Shown here piece after piece: positions 39,567 through 49,217 of a stretch of 64,000 nt of DNA (position 1 is the first letter of the stretch; each line of letters begins with the position of its first letter). Position numbers and translations under genes: made by a program. The notes under the pieces are model-generated. The model ran no database searches. It saw only the letters and a program-made list of their open reading frames with translations, and was not told the DNA's origin. This stretch comes from Chaetoceros tenuissimus. Its lineage: Eukaryota; Bacillariophyta; Thalassiosirophyceae; Chaetocerotales; Chaetocerotaceae. The stretch is from contig BLLK01000062.1 of the NCBI GenBank assembly GCA_021927905.1, forward strand, positions 1,302,001 through 1,366,000. The letters run 5' to 3'.

Positions 39567-39731
39567 ATGGTGGAAGCTCAAACTTTTGAAAAACTTTCTG
39601 CGTTAGCATCTGCCTTGGAAACTGGACTGAAAAAGAATGAGATACAGTCCATCGTCACATTGTTGCAAAATGGTGTTCCACCGGAGGCTCTTGCGGCATT
39701 GATTCTAGAATTGAAAAAGTCGAAGAAATAA
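39567..39731 (+). CDS. MZT1: Mitotic-spindle organizing protein 1 (MOZART1), 54 residues
   Basis: A very short single-exon gene, ATG 39567 to TAA 39731. The product is FEKLSALASALETGLKKNEI then SIVTLLQNGVPPEALAALIL, ending ELKKSKK. This is the complete MOZART1 fold: human [38 protein letters not shown]; plant GIP1 NILDTGLDRHTLSVLI, GVNPEALATVVKELR. MZT1 binds the N-termini of GCP proteins and recruits or activates the gamma-tubulin ring complex. It is short because both termini are trimmed to the helical core. Head-to-head with PEN-2. Confidence 0.9.
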   Translation: MVEAQTFEKLSALASALETGLKKNEIQSIVTLLQNGVPPEALAALILELKKSKK

Positions 39732-40085
39732 TCACCGGAGATTTACTTTTTTCGTAATGAGGTATGGTATGATTGACTTTGAATCCGGTCTCGTGTCATG
39801 CCGAACGTCATTATTTAGTACTACGCTACCCAATTGAATGCAACATACCAGTATGAGAATGGAAGGAATCGGAGAATGGTGATTTCTACAGTATGAGAAA
39901 GCAATGGGAGTACCCTTTTCTACTTATCTTTTGCCTTTACAAGACAGATTCAGATATAGTTCAAAATACATGCTTAATGACCTCATAGTAGCAACAAATA
40001 GTGTACGAGTAAGATAGAATATGTAATAACGAAGCACCCAAAATTAAAAAAATCTTATAATCTATATACAACATAGAAAAGCCCA
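39732..40085. other. Convergent intergenic region
   Basis: 354 bp between the MZT1 stop and the stop of the membrane protein. No gene or repeat recognised. Confidence 0.4.
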
Positions 40086-40943
40086 TTACATACAGACAGT
40101 AAGTGCGATTGACCAAATCACCCCAATAACCGAGACCATGAAAAGAAAAGCAGCTTCTGAATAATACATTAACTTGACCTTCCGAAGAATTTCGTCACTA
40201 ATCTGCATTTCATCGCTACCCAAATCAATCACTTCTTCATCTAGAGAAAGGCCATCTTCTTCCTCTTGCACGTTTGCTCCATCAAGCAAATCATTGGTGG
40301 AAGATGATTCGTGTTCCAGCAAAATACTAAGGCGTCTCTTGGTCCAGTTCTTCCAACTCCCAGTCATTAACTTTTCATCTGCAGTCAAAACAAATTGCAT
40401 AGCAAGTGACTGTAACAGTAAAAGAACATAATCTCTTTCTGCATTTCTAATAAAAAGCATGTATTGAGCAATTCCTGCTGAAGCCATGGAAGTCATATTT
40501 GCTAAAATACCAATATCTAAAAAGAATCTATTGAATCCAAGCATTTTGACATCACTGCTACAAAACAACTTTAGAAACGCCATTCCTCTCAGCTTGGATA
40601 GACACATTGAAATAGTCAAGACCACAAAAAATAAGCATAAAGTTAGTCCAAAGAATTTTGTCAGTGGATTTGCTTGATTTGGACACCATCCCTGTGGTAA
40701 ATCCAATGTAGCGACTATAGCTATGGGCATTGCAGTTTGTATCACTAGAGACACCAAAACTAGTACAAATAGCAAAAGTTTCGAAAAGAAATCTAGTTTC
40801 TTTTCTCCATCTTTTGAATCAGTGAGTTTATTTGAAGAAACAAACCCAAATGTGTAAATGATGGTATTTGCACCTCCTGCGTCTTTCCAACTTTCGAGCT
40901 GTTGTTTGGCCCATATCATTTCGTTTTGCTTCTCCTCTGTCAT
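40086..40943 (-). CDS. Multi-pass membrane protein, unknown function
   Basis: 285 residues from M40943 (another in-frame ATG at 40973 would add 10). Hydrophobic segments: LLLFVLVLVSLVIQTAMPIA (about 57-76), FFGLTLCLFFVVLTISMCL (98-116), FLDIGILANMTSMASAGIAQ (145-165), LLLLQSLAMQFVL (180-192) and AAFLFMVSVIGVIWSIALTV (260-283). An acidic loop (EEEDGLSLDEEVIDLGSDEM) sits before the last. The arrangement of PQGWCPNQANP between segments 1 and 2 resembles other diatom/stramenopile multi-pass proteins I cannot name. No catalytic motif seen. Confidence 0.6.
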   Translation of the reverse strand: MTEEKQNEMIWAKQQLESWKDAGGANTIIYTFGFVSSNKLTDSKDGEKKLDFFSKLLLFVLVLVSLVIQTAMPIAIVATLDLPQGWCPNQANPLTKFFGLTLCLFFVVLTISMCLSKLRGMAFLKLFCSSDVKMLGFNRFFLDIGILANMTSMASAGIAQYMLFIRNAERDYVLLLLQSLAMQFVLTADEKLMTGSWKNWTKRRLSILLEHESSSTNDLLDGANVQEEEDGLSLDEEVIDLGSDEMQISDEILRKVKLMYYSEAAFLFMVSVIGVIWSIALTVCM

Positions 40944-41322
40944 TTTTAAAAGAAGATGTAGTATTGCGTACACAAGCGATGACGGCGTATATGGGATGAT
41001 AGTCCATAGTTACACAAAAAAGGTAACAAATGGACCAGGTGTTGTAAGAGGGACAATAAGTAATACTTAAGAATAAGCCCAATGACGAAGATGTGATTAT
41101 AACGAATATTTAGCTAGTGAAATAGCTCTTTTTCCAAAGGTGATGATGATGTCACTTTGTTCGAAATCAAATTCGCAATCAAAAGCGATCAACAAGCAGA
41201 AAAGATCTCACATCTCAAGTCTCTCACCTCTCACTCACTCATCTTTTTCACCAGACCTCTTGACTATTCCTTGTTCTACACATATCTCAGGAAAGGGTAA
41301 CAGACTTATATATTCTTTAGAA
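40944..41322. other. Divergent intergenic region
   Basis: 379 bp between divergent starts. In-frame sequence upstream of 41323 back to 41140 is open but reads Ser/His/Lys-rich without protein character, so it is treated as 5' untranslated. No other gene. Confidence 0.35.
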
Positions 41323-42057
41323 ATGACTCTCTCATCAGCTTCTCGGTTTCTAGGTTTGATTGTAACGCTTCAAATCATTCTAAAAGCAAGTTCATTCAAT
41401 TTACAATCTTCTCGGTACCTTGTTCATTTGAATCAACAGACATCATTTACATCCACTATATTGAAAGGTATCGACTTTGACGCATTAGAAAATGACGAAG
41501 AATGTGACTTTTATACTGGAGAGGTGGAAATGAAACCTACCAGTGCATCTAGCTCCATCAGTGAAGATGGTTCAATAGCCACATTGGAAGCAAAGGTAGC
41601 AGCCATCAATCCAAATTGTATTGAGTTACCAGACGCCAATCCAGACATTACTCCAGAAGAAGTAGTATCCACATGTATGGACTTTCTTCAAAACAATGAT
41701 GAACCTAGAATGAATAGTGGACTAGAGGTATGTTGGAATTTTTCCAGTGATTCCTGTCGAGCAGCGAATGGAGGAAGCCTAGACGCCTTTTATCAATATG
41801 CGCGCAATCCTGTTTTTCAAACCATGGTGAATTGTGAATCTTGGGAAGTTTTATCTATTGGACCAGAAATTGCAGGAACTCCTACAAGAGGTATGATGAA
41901 AACTGTTTTGGTACATGTTGTACAGCAAAAAGAAAAAAATCTAAAGGATCGAAGGTTTATTTGGACAATGATGAGGGAAAGAAGACCACCTCGACAAGGT
42001 TGCTGGTTAGTTCATGAATGTCTTTCAGTCGATAATGCATTTGCTCATACTGAGTGA
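41323..42057 (+). CDS. Unknown protein with signal/plastid-type N-terminus
   Basis: 244 residues from ATG 41323, chosen because translation then starts with a hydrophobic signal (SRFLGLIVTLQIILKASSF) and a FNLQSSR continuation typical of imported diatom plastid proteins. An in-frame start at 41140 would bury it. The mature domain (about 105-240) begins ITPEEVVSTCMDFLQNND and has Trp/Cys landmarks (LEVCWNFSSDSC, MVNCESWEVL, WTMMRERRPPRQGCWLVHEC). It has the size and alpha+beta feel of small DUF-type stress or plastid proteins (DUF4864-like is possible), but I cannot name it. Confidence 0.6.
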   Translation: MTLSSASRFLGLIVTLQIILKASSFNLQSSRYLVHLNQQTSFTSTILKGIDFDALENDEECDFYTGEVEMKPTSASSSISEDGSIATLEAKVAAINPNCIELPDANPDITPEEVVSTCMDFLQNNDEPRMNSGLEVCWNFSSDSCRAANGGSLDAFYQYARNPVFQTMVNCESWEVLSIGPEIAGTPTRGMMKTVLVHVVQQKEKNLKDRRFIWTMMRERRPPRQGCWLVHECLSVDNAFAHTE

Positions 42058-42309
42058 ATGATTTCAATTAAGCTTGGGAGTAGTGACAAGCCCGCTATAC
42101 TGATAGCTTGGAAAGAGGCAAAAAAGGATCGTAAGATCTACTTCACGATCAAAGATGAAATAAAAATATCGTAGTTTCAGTTGCAAAACAGAATAATCTT
42201 ACACAGATTTTTAGAATTATTTATCAATTACAACTTCAAATTACTAATGAAATCTATACTGTGAGTAAAAATTTCGATGTCTCGAACATCTCACATATCA
42301 ATAAGGCTC

Positions 42310-42943
42310 TTACTCCAAATTCTTACTTAGCCAATCTAAACCCTCATAGAGCCCTTCACGAGAAATTCCACAGCATGGCTGCACATACCAATTTCTCATA
42401 GGCTTCATATAGTTACTTAAATCCAACTTTTCAGCAAGTTGTGAAGCACTCAAGGCATTGGGCAAGTCTTGCTTGTTAGCATAGACCAACAACGTAGCAT
42501 TACGAAGTAAGTCATTGCTCATGAGTTTGTGCAGCTCTTCTCGAGCTGTGTCCATTCTATTTACATCACTAGAGTCTACAACATAAATGATTCCATTGCA
42601 ACCATCATAGTAGTGGTTCCATAGCTTCCGGATCTTATCCTGTCCACCGATATCCCATACTGTCATAGACACGTTTCTGTATTGAATTTGCTCGACATTG
42701 AACCCAATAGTTGGAATAGTCGAGAAGACTATTATTTGAAAGCAGTTTTCATTAGAGAAATCCAGGAACCACATCACACTATGAATAAGATATGACGAAC
42801 ATACCTTCATTAAATTTTAAATTAAATAAGATTGTACTCTTTCCGGCAGCGTCAAGACCAACCATAACTATTTTAGAATCTTTGTCATTGAGCAACAAAG
42901 AACGCATTCCAGCGTATGAGAGAAAAGATAAAGCTGCGCCCAT
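42310..42943 (-). CDS. ARF-family small GTPase
   Basis: Exons 42943-42805 and 42728-42310 (76 bp intron), 185 residues. N-terminal Gly2 (MGAALSFL) is a myristoylation candidate followed by an amphipathic helix, as in ARFs. Nucleotide motifs: GLDAAGKST (29-37), T53 in the switch I IPTIGFNVE, WDIGGQDKIRKLW (71-83, switch II) and NKQD. The C-terminus keeps the ARF ending GLYEGLDWLSKNL. Regulates coat recruitment and vesicle traffic. It differs from ARF1 in the P-loop neighbour (GKST for GKTT) and in NEVFST replacing GEIVTT, so it may be a divergent ARF rather than ARF1. Confidence 0.93.
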
Positions 42944-43114
42944 TTTAATATCACTGTTCTAGAATATTCATATATTATACATTTGTATGTGAAGATGCTA
43001 TGTAATATGAATGCGCATTATCACTCTTTGCGGAACACCATGGAACTCAAAACAATTCAATGACATTCTAAGAACACGAATGAAGCATCACCCTCGTCAA
43101 AACCGTTAGAAAAA

Positions 43115-45182
43115 CTAGATTTCCACTTTGGAATACAATTTCGGTTCTGCCAATGTCTTCTTGGCTATTATCATCCATTTTTTTGCATCAAGAGTGTCAA
43201 CATGGCTTTCGCCATAGCTATTTCTATACGCCTTATTTGATCTAGAAAAGTGAGTGAGAGCATTTTCGAATTCACCATTTGCATAATAAGTGCGTCCTAG
43301 ATTGTAATATGAGCCTGCAGTGTAAGGATGTTCCATTCCGTAAACAGATGTATATATGGACAAGACATTTTTGTAATGGAATATTGCACTTTCGTAATCA
43401 CCCATCTCATACGAGGCAATACCTATACTGTAGTGACATGTACCTATGTTTGGATGACTTCTTCCGTATTTATTGGATTGAACTTCAAGAGATTTAGTAT
43501 ATAATGCGTGTGCTTCTTTTGGATCACCTCTGCATCGATGTATTCTCCCTGCATAGTCATATGCAAGAGCCAACTCATTACATCTGGCGCCACACAAGTT
43601 TTCGTAGATGAAGATAGACTTGTTGATGAAATTTAGGGCTTCATCAATCTCACCAAGACTTTTCAAGGTGCTTCCTATCTTCAAGTAAACAGAGCCTGTC
43701 TTTTCATGGTCAATCCCATATACTCCCTTACGGATCAGAAGTGCCTACTGAAACTTTTTCAAAGCCTTCTCGAAATCGCCCAGTATACAATATTCTGTTC
43801 CCATGTTCAGGAGACAACTACTCATCTTTGCTCGAAAAATGTATTTCACTTGAGCATTTTTAAGAATAAAGAACTGTTTTTGGTAAAAATATAGAGCTTC
43901 CTTGTGATCACCAAAGTCACTGAGATAACGAGAAATGAAATCGACAAACAATGCAATGTTGCCTCGCATTTCGACTTGCTCTTCGCGACGGTAATCTTCG
44001 CATTCACTTTCAACCTTGTCTAGCCCTATCCGAATTGTATCTAGCATCCATTTTTTCATGAATGTGATGATTGTGGTATTGACTTTGGCGAGGCCAATTT
44101 TGTTGACTAGATCTAGAATATGTTGCTAAAAACTAAAGTGAGTAAAAATTCTAATCGCTACATCAGTGACCATATTCAAATAGAAAGAGATTCGTATTGT
44201 CTCACCATATCAGAAGTCACAGTAGTTCTTTCTATTGCGATGCTTGTGATTATATTGAACAACTCGTCGATACCAATGTTACTTGTTGAACCTTGACAGC
44301 CTCTTCGCAGTGTCTTCAGAAATTGGTAATAATCTTTTGAAGGGACTGCAATATCAATGTTGCCTTTTTCATTTGAAAGTGAGTAAAATATCTCAAGCAA
44401 GCACCACATACGCTTTAGACAGCGAGGATCATTCCAGGGTGTCATGACAACAATAACATTTGGGATGCTTTTCATTCTCTTGCTAAATGCAGATTCGAAC
44501 TCTTCGAAGGTAGAATGAGATTGCTGTTGTTCTGAGTTCTGGTTGAGAACAGTGCAGAGACAGTCGATCCATACATACGTTCTTCTAGGGTCTAATCCGT
44601 TCTACAAAGAATCCATAATGTCAGTGAATGATTGTATTGATGAAAAAAAAACAAACGCATACTTACCTCTTTACAATACTTTGAAAGGGCATCGATTATA
44701 GAGCCAAAGGTGAAAGTCCAAGTATAGCATAGCTGATGTGTTGCTTTACCAGCATGATCTTCATTATGGATTCCAATACAATCAACATATGGCTTGCTCT
44801 CGCTTTTGTTTCTTGTGGACACACAACGTATTGGAGTCGCCTTTCTCAGTACATTTTTTGCATCATGAACTTTTGTGTTCGGACCCAATCCATTTTCTTT
44901 GAGGTAACTCAAGAGTGAAGTCTTTAGGTGGTGGACGCTTGGTGCGAGGAACTCAACAGTCTGTTCAATACTCTTTTTACGACCGCTTCTACTCAATGTA
45001 CCCGTACTTAGGGTTGAAACAGACCTTGCAGTATTCACACTGGGGCTATTACCCAATTTCTTGTTTGCTGTCGTAAGAATTACATCTTCATCTTTCTTCC
45101 TTCTTCTTCTTCCAAATCTGGTTTTAGTGTACCTGCTCACCACAGCTTCATTATCTCTACAACAGACTTGGCCTCGAATCAT
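43115..45182 (-). CDS. HET/TIR-like head plus kinesin-light-chain-type TPR protein, with an in-frame TAG
   Basis: Exons 45182-44667, 44592-44206 and 44125-43115 (introns 74 and 80 bp). Residues about 150-260: CYTWTFTFGSIIDALSKYC, then YVWIDCLC, FEEFESAFSKRM and IPNVIVVMTPWNDPRCLKRMWCLLEI, a pattern recalling HET (WID-x-LC) and TIR-superfamily domains. A linker of about 90 residues leads to TPR units (EKALKKFQ...; LKIGSTLKSLGEIDEALNFI; LGRTYYANGEFENALTHF). A TAG at 43745-43747 (codon 428) interrupts the first TPR pair exactly where a Lys is expected; the same frame continues for 209 codons. TAG is the normal stop of this gene and of NAF1, so recoding is unlikely. Pseudogene, allele or base error are the alternatives. 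Confidence 0.65.
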
Positions 45183-45803
45183 GTTTACTGTTCTATGATT
45201 CCTTCGATGAAGAGACCTTGTTTTTGAACTACCTTACAGATAGTTTGTGATTGATTCAAGCAGTCTCAAGTCGCAAAAGAACATCTGCTTCAGAGAACTC
45301 TATTACAAGTGGAGGGAAGGGTAGATTTTGGTTTGCTCCAATACGACTTCTATTTCATAAAGTTAGTAGAAAGTAGGATGATTTTTAGTAACAAACAATA
45401 ACAAAATCATCAATTCGACAGATTAGACAATGTCAAGGAAGGTACAAAATCATTCTAATTCAGGCTTCGGGTAGCTTTCTTCCCCATTCCTATGCATCTT
45501 TAGGAAACAAAAAGTACGTAGGAGCGAAGTTTGATATGATGAAGATAAAAGTACTTTTCTGATTTCATGTACTCCTAAGTAAAACCTCCTAATCTTCTTT
45601 GATCTTTGATCTTTATTATTTTGACTTCATCCATGTTTGACGCATGAGTCCCACGTAAATACATTGCAGTTAAGTTTCGGTTAAATAAGAAGAGAGCAGG
45701 GATGCTGGATGTAAAAGCATAAGTTTTCATACTTGATTCTACCACCATTGTAATTACCACATGAAAGAAACAGTCTGAATATCAAACTAACAACTTAGAT
45801 ATA
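45183..45803. other. Divergent intergenic region
   Basis: 621 bp between the TPR gene and the reductase gene. A 61-codon minus frame at 45575-45760 is not convincing. No RNA recognised. Confidence 0.4.
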
Positions 45804-46751
45804 ATGAAGATATTGATAACTGGGGCGAGTGGTTTCTTGGGGCAACATTTGATAGCCCAATTATTGAGTTCTGATTCTCCTCATCATCTTACACTTCAGT
45901 ATCGCTCCAAGGAGGGTTTTGAGAATTCGGTAAAGTCTCATCCTCTACTCAATGATTCTCCTTCGAAAATTGAATTTAGACAGGCAGATCTAGCGAGCCA
46001 AAATGATGTTGAGCAATTGTTTAAGTCCTCAGATCCCTTTGATATTTGTCTGCATTTAGCTGCGATATCATCACCGCGCAATGCTGAGAAGGATCCAAAG
46101 TCGGCCATGAGAAGTAATGTTCCAGTACACCTTTTTGACATGTTGAAAGATACACCAATTGTTGCACTTTCAACTGATCAAGTTTATTGCGGTCAGAAAG
46201 CTCCATATCGTGATGATTCAGAAGTAGGCCCTCTTAATGTCTATTCGTCTAGTAAAGTTGAGATGGAGAAATATCTAATGAAGAATCAATCATCCTCTGT
46301 TGTATGTCTTAGATCCAGTATCATATTGGGTCCAGAAGCACCATTCGGAGATGCACATTCTACCTTTCTTCATTTTTGTAAGTCAAGGGAAGGAGTAGAG
46401 ACTACTTTTTACACAGATGAATGTAGGAGTGTTATCAATGTTGGAGATGTTTGCAATGTGCTGAATCATTTTGTGCGTGCTGTGGAGAGGGGTGAAACTT
46501 TTGAATCTAGTATATATAATATGGGAGGACCTCACAGAGTTTCTCGGTTTGACATGGCCAATATGATTGCAAAGCACTTTTCCTTTGATGCATCGGATAC
46601 TTTTATAGCTGCCGAGAAGGCCAATTTGAATCAAGGCCCTGATGATGTTGCCTCACCCTTGGATATATCCATGTCATCGACTAGGTTGGAAAATTTAGTT
46701 GGCTTCAAATTCAAGGATCTGGAACAAACTATAAAGGACACTTTCGCATGA
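45804..46751 (+). CDS. RmlD-type NAD(P)-dependent sugar-nucleotide reductase / MAT2B-like SDR
   Basis: 315 residues. Extended short-chain dehydrogenase: GASGFLGQHL (nucleotide-binding, 7-16), CLHLAAISSPRNAEKDP, ALSTDQVYCGQKAPYRDDS with the STDQVY catalytic strand, and YSSSKVEMEKYL with the Tyr-x3-Lys pair. This matches dTDP-4-dehydrorhamnose reductase (RmlD) and its eukaryotic relative MAT2B, the regulatory subunit of methionine adenosyltransferase. Neither can be chosen from sequence alone. No targeting peptide. Confidence 0.82.
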   Translation: MKILITGASGFLGQHLIAQLLSSDSPHHLTLQYRSKEGFENSVKSHPLLNDSPSKIEFRQADLASQNDVEQLFKSSDPFDICLHLAAISSPRNAEKDPKSAMRSNVPVHLFDMLKDTPIVALSTDQVYCGQKAPYRDDSEVGPLNVYSSSKVEMEKYLMKNQSSSVVCLRSSIILGPEAPFGDAHSTFLHFCKSREGVETTFYTDECRSVINVGDVCNVLNHFVRAVERGETFESSIYNMGGPHRVSRFDMANMIAKHFSFDASDTFIAAEKANLNQGPDDVASPLDISMSSTRLENLVGFKFKDLEQTIKDTFA

Positions 46752-46871
46752 GTTAGTTCCTCCAACAAATATAATGCATTCTTCTAAATTTTGTTTCATA
46801 TGTAAATCTTGATTAGTTTATCCTCCGCAATCTATTATTGCATCACAGTTTTCGACTCTGCACAACAAAAT

Positions 46872-49217
46872 TTAGAAATCTCTGAACAATTCCTGCTGAT
46901 GTGAACTCAAATGAGACTTTCCACCAGATGGCTCGTTCTCGACATGCCTGTAAGAGTCAAAGTGAGAAGTGTCAAGAGGATCTCTAATTCTCGGAACCCA
47001 TGGTGCTGGAATCTTCTTGTTCAAAAGCTTATCAGTGTCAATGACCGCGAACCAAGGATGATCGCGAATGTCCATATCTCCTCTTGCTAGGCATCCGAAT
47101 CGATTTGCTTGTCTCCTAACAATCAAACGTGTGATCAAATCCTGTGCAAGATCATTCACAATACCCTCTGGAAATCCATATTTCACCTGCACAATTCTCT
47201 TGAAAAGCGATACTTGATCAGATCCATAAGTATAGAAAGGTGAACGACCAACAAGCATTTCATAAATAAGAACTCCATAAGCCCAATAATCAACTCCCTT
47301 ATCATGACCCTTTGATAAGATAATTTCAGGAGCCAAATATTCTGGTGTTCCACACAAGGTATAAGTCTTATCCATAACAACCTTTGCAAAACCTAAATCA
47401 ACCAAGACTCCGTACCCCTTACTATCAATAAGAATATTCTCAGGCTTCAAATCACGGTAGCAAATATTTCTATGATGAAGGTGACTCAAAGACTGCAAGA
47501 TACAAGCAGCATAAAAACGTGAATTTGGATTTGGAATTCCATCCCTAACCTCAGTATGGATAACAGAAAAGAGTTCTCCTCCCTGAACAAGTTCAATGAG
47601 CATGTACAAGTGCTTAGGATCCTGGAATGTATTTACAAGGTTGACAACGAATGGATGATCAATAGATGACATGATATTCTTTTCACGGATAACTCCTTCG
47701 ACTTGGTGGTGTCCGATAATTTCGCGTTTGGAAAGCATTTTCAAAGCATATGGAACCTGAGTTTTCTTATGACTAACAAGCCAAACCTTTCCGAAAGTAC
47801 CTACTCCAAGGATACGGACCTTCACTAAATCTTGTAGCTTCAAAGATCTATCAAGCTTGACAGCAACTGGCGGAAGCGGCTTTCCAAGACGTTTTACTGA
47901 TCCGATAACACTCTCAATGGATGCTTGAGTCAAAATTCCACAAACAGTATCTTCCTCCACCCTAATTGTTTGGTGACTGATGGTGTTCTCTTCTTCTTGA
48001 ATAGCAGTCTCACCAAAGTAATCTCCTGGTCCTAGGTCGTTGATCATACCATTATCAAAAGTAATTGTCACCTTTCCAGAACGAATGATGTATAGATTCT
48101 TTTTCGCAGGCTGTCCCTCTTCAGCCAACAAGGTGCCTTTTGCAAGATGAACTTCCGACACATAATCTGTGAGTCTAGTCATTTCATACGGTTGGAAATG
48201 CGAGTTAGCAAAGATAGGTACACCCATCAAAACTCTCTTCTTCATTGCATGGTCAATCAGATCCTGCAAAGGTCCAAGTGTCTTTTCAAAAGTTTCACGA
48301 CTCAAGCATAGAGTAATACAAGAGGTTTCAGCAGTACAGTTGGCAATACGCGGTTCTCCAGTTAGCAGCGCACGCTCTCCAAACCAATCTCCAGGTTTCA
48401 AAAACTGATCAACGTACTGGGATGCTCCAAATCCAATATCATGAACCTTGACGATACCCTCACGAAGAATGTAGAATACTTCTCCAACATCACCCTTGTT
48501 GATAATGCGTTCTCCTTTCGGAAAGGTAACATTAGTGAGTACATCTGCAACTTTGGACAGAATTGGGTCCTCAAGCTCGGAAAGGAAAGGTACTTTGCGA
48601 AGAACGTCGTGGATATCTTTTTGTTGATTAGCGTTGTTGTTCGCAAGCATGTATCTGAAGGTTTTCTGGTCTACCTTCCACAGAGTACAGTTGGTGTTTG
48701 CAATACATGTAGCAGCACGCGGACAGTTATAGAGAAGAGCAAGTTCTCCAAAGGACCCTCCTCTGGAACAAGCACCTACGTACTTTCCATCAACGGAAAA
48801 GCTCACCTGACCGTCTTCTACAACATAAAAATAGTCTCCGACTTCTCCCTGTTGAATGATGATGGTAGACGAAGGAACGGTCTCCATCACCATGGCATCG
48901 ATGAGGTTGCGTCTTTCCGACTCGGAAAGAGATGCAAAGATAAAGTTATCAGCCAGGGAATTGTCGATGAACTGGATACTGGCTTCATTCTTCGGATAGA
49001 CAGGGATAACGAAGTCGGAGTTTATGTCTACCGATGGCGCAAATACGTTTCTACCACGCTGCACACGGTTGTGGATGTTGATCATTGCCTCGCGATCCTG
49101 GGCCTTTGGGTTATGCACGGATTCTGGTTCATCTGTGTCCATTGGTTCAGGCTCTTCGTCTAAGCCCTTTTTCTTCTCTTTTCTTTGTTTAACTTTATTG
49201 CGGAAGTTCTTGAACAT
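46872..49217 (-). CDS. cGMP-dependent-type protein kinase with three cyclic-nucleotide-binding domains
   Basis: 781 residues, single exon. CNB-1 (about 80-190, FGELALLYNCPRAAT with the phosphate-binding Arg), CNB-2 (200-315, FGERALLTGEPRIANC with Arg) and CNB-3 (335-440, FGETAIQEEENTIS, lacking the Arg, so probably non-binding). AGC kinase domain from 468: GVGTFG (471-476), K493, E512, YRDLKPEN (587-594), DLG instead of DFG (607-609), TLCGTPEYLAPE. The lack of a C-terminal regulatory extension and the tandem CNBs place it nearer PKG than PKA. PKG transduces cGMP or cAMP signals. A truncated E2F-like site lies 350 bp upstream. Confidence 0.95.
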   Translation of the reverse strand: MFKNFRNKVKQRKEKKKGLDEEPEPMDTDEPESVHNPKAQDREAMINIHNRVQRGRNVFAPSVDINSDFVIPVYPKNEASIQFIDNSLADNFIFASLSESERRNLIDAMVMETVPSSTIIIQQGEVGDYFYVVEDGQVSFSVDGKYVGACSRGGSFGELALLYNCPRAATCIANTNCTLWKVDQKTFRYMLANNNANQQKDIHDVLRKVPFLSELEDPILSKVADVLTNVTFPKGERIINKGDVGEVFYILREGIVKVHDIGFGASQYVDQFLKPGDWFGERALLTGEPRIANCTAETSCITLCLSRETFEKTLGPLQDLIDHAMKKRVLMGVPIFANSHFQPYEMTRLTDYVSEVHLAKGTLLAEEGQPAKKNLYIIRSGKVTITFDNGMINDLGPGDYFGETAIQEEENTISHQTIRVEEDTVCGILTQASIESVIGSVKRLGKPLPPVAVKLDRSLKLQDLVKVRILGVGTFGKVWLVSHKKTQVPYALKMLSKREIIGHHQVEGVIREKNIMSSIDHPFVVNLVNTFQDPKHLYMLIELVQGGELFSVIHTEVRDGIPNPNSRFYAACILQSLSHLHHRNICYRDLKPENILIDSKGYGVLVDLGFAKVVMDKTYTLCGTPEYLAPEIILSKGHDKGVDYWAYGVLIYEMLVGRSPFYTYGSDQVSLFKRIVQVKYGFPEGIVNDLAQDLITRLIVRRQANRFGCLARGDMDIRDHPWFAVIDTDKLLNKKIPAPWVPRIRDPLDTSHFDSYRHVENEPSGGKSHLSSHQQELFRDF

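Noticed and set aside
43745-43747. TAG as a reassigned sense codon
   Set aside because: TAG terminates NAF1 and the same TPR gene's own end, so it acts as a normal stop in this genome.
44593-44604. Alternative acceptor at 44603 for exon 2 of the TPR gene
   Set aside because: It would put the domain out of frame with exon 1, which ends in phase 0; the acceptor directly before 44592 restores the YVWIDCLC motif.
48441-49163. 240-codon plus-strand frame
   Set aside because: It lies wholly antisense to the CNB part of the kinase, shows no domain and reads as a shadow of its codon pattern.
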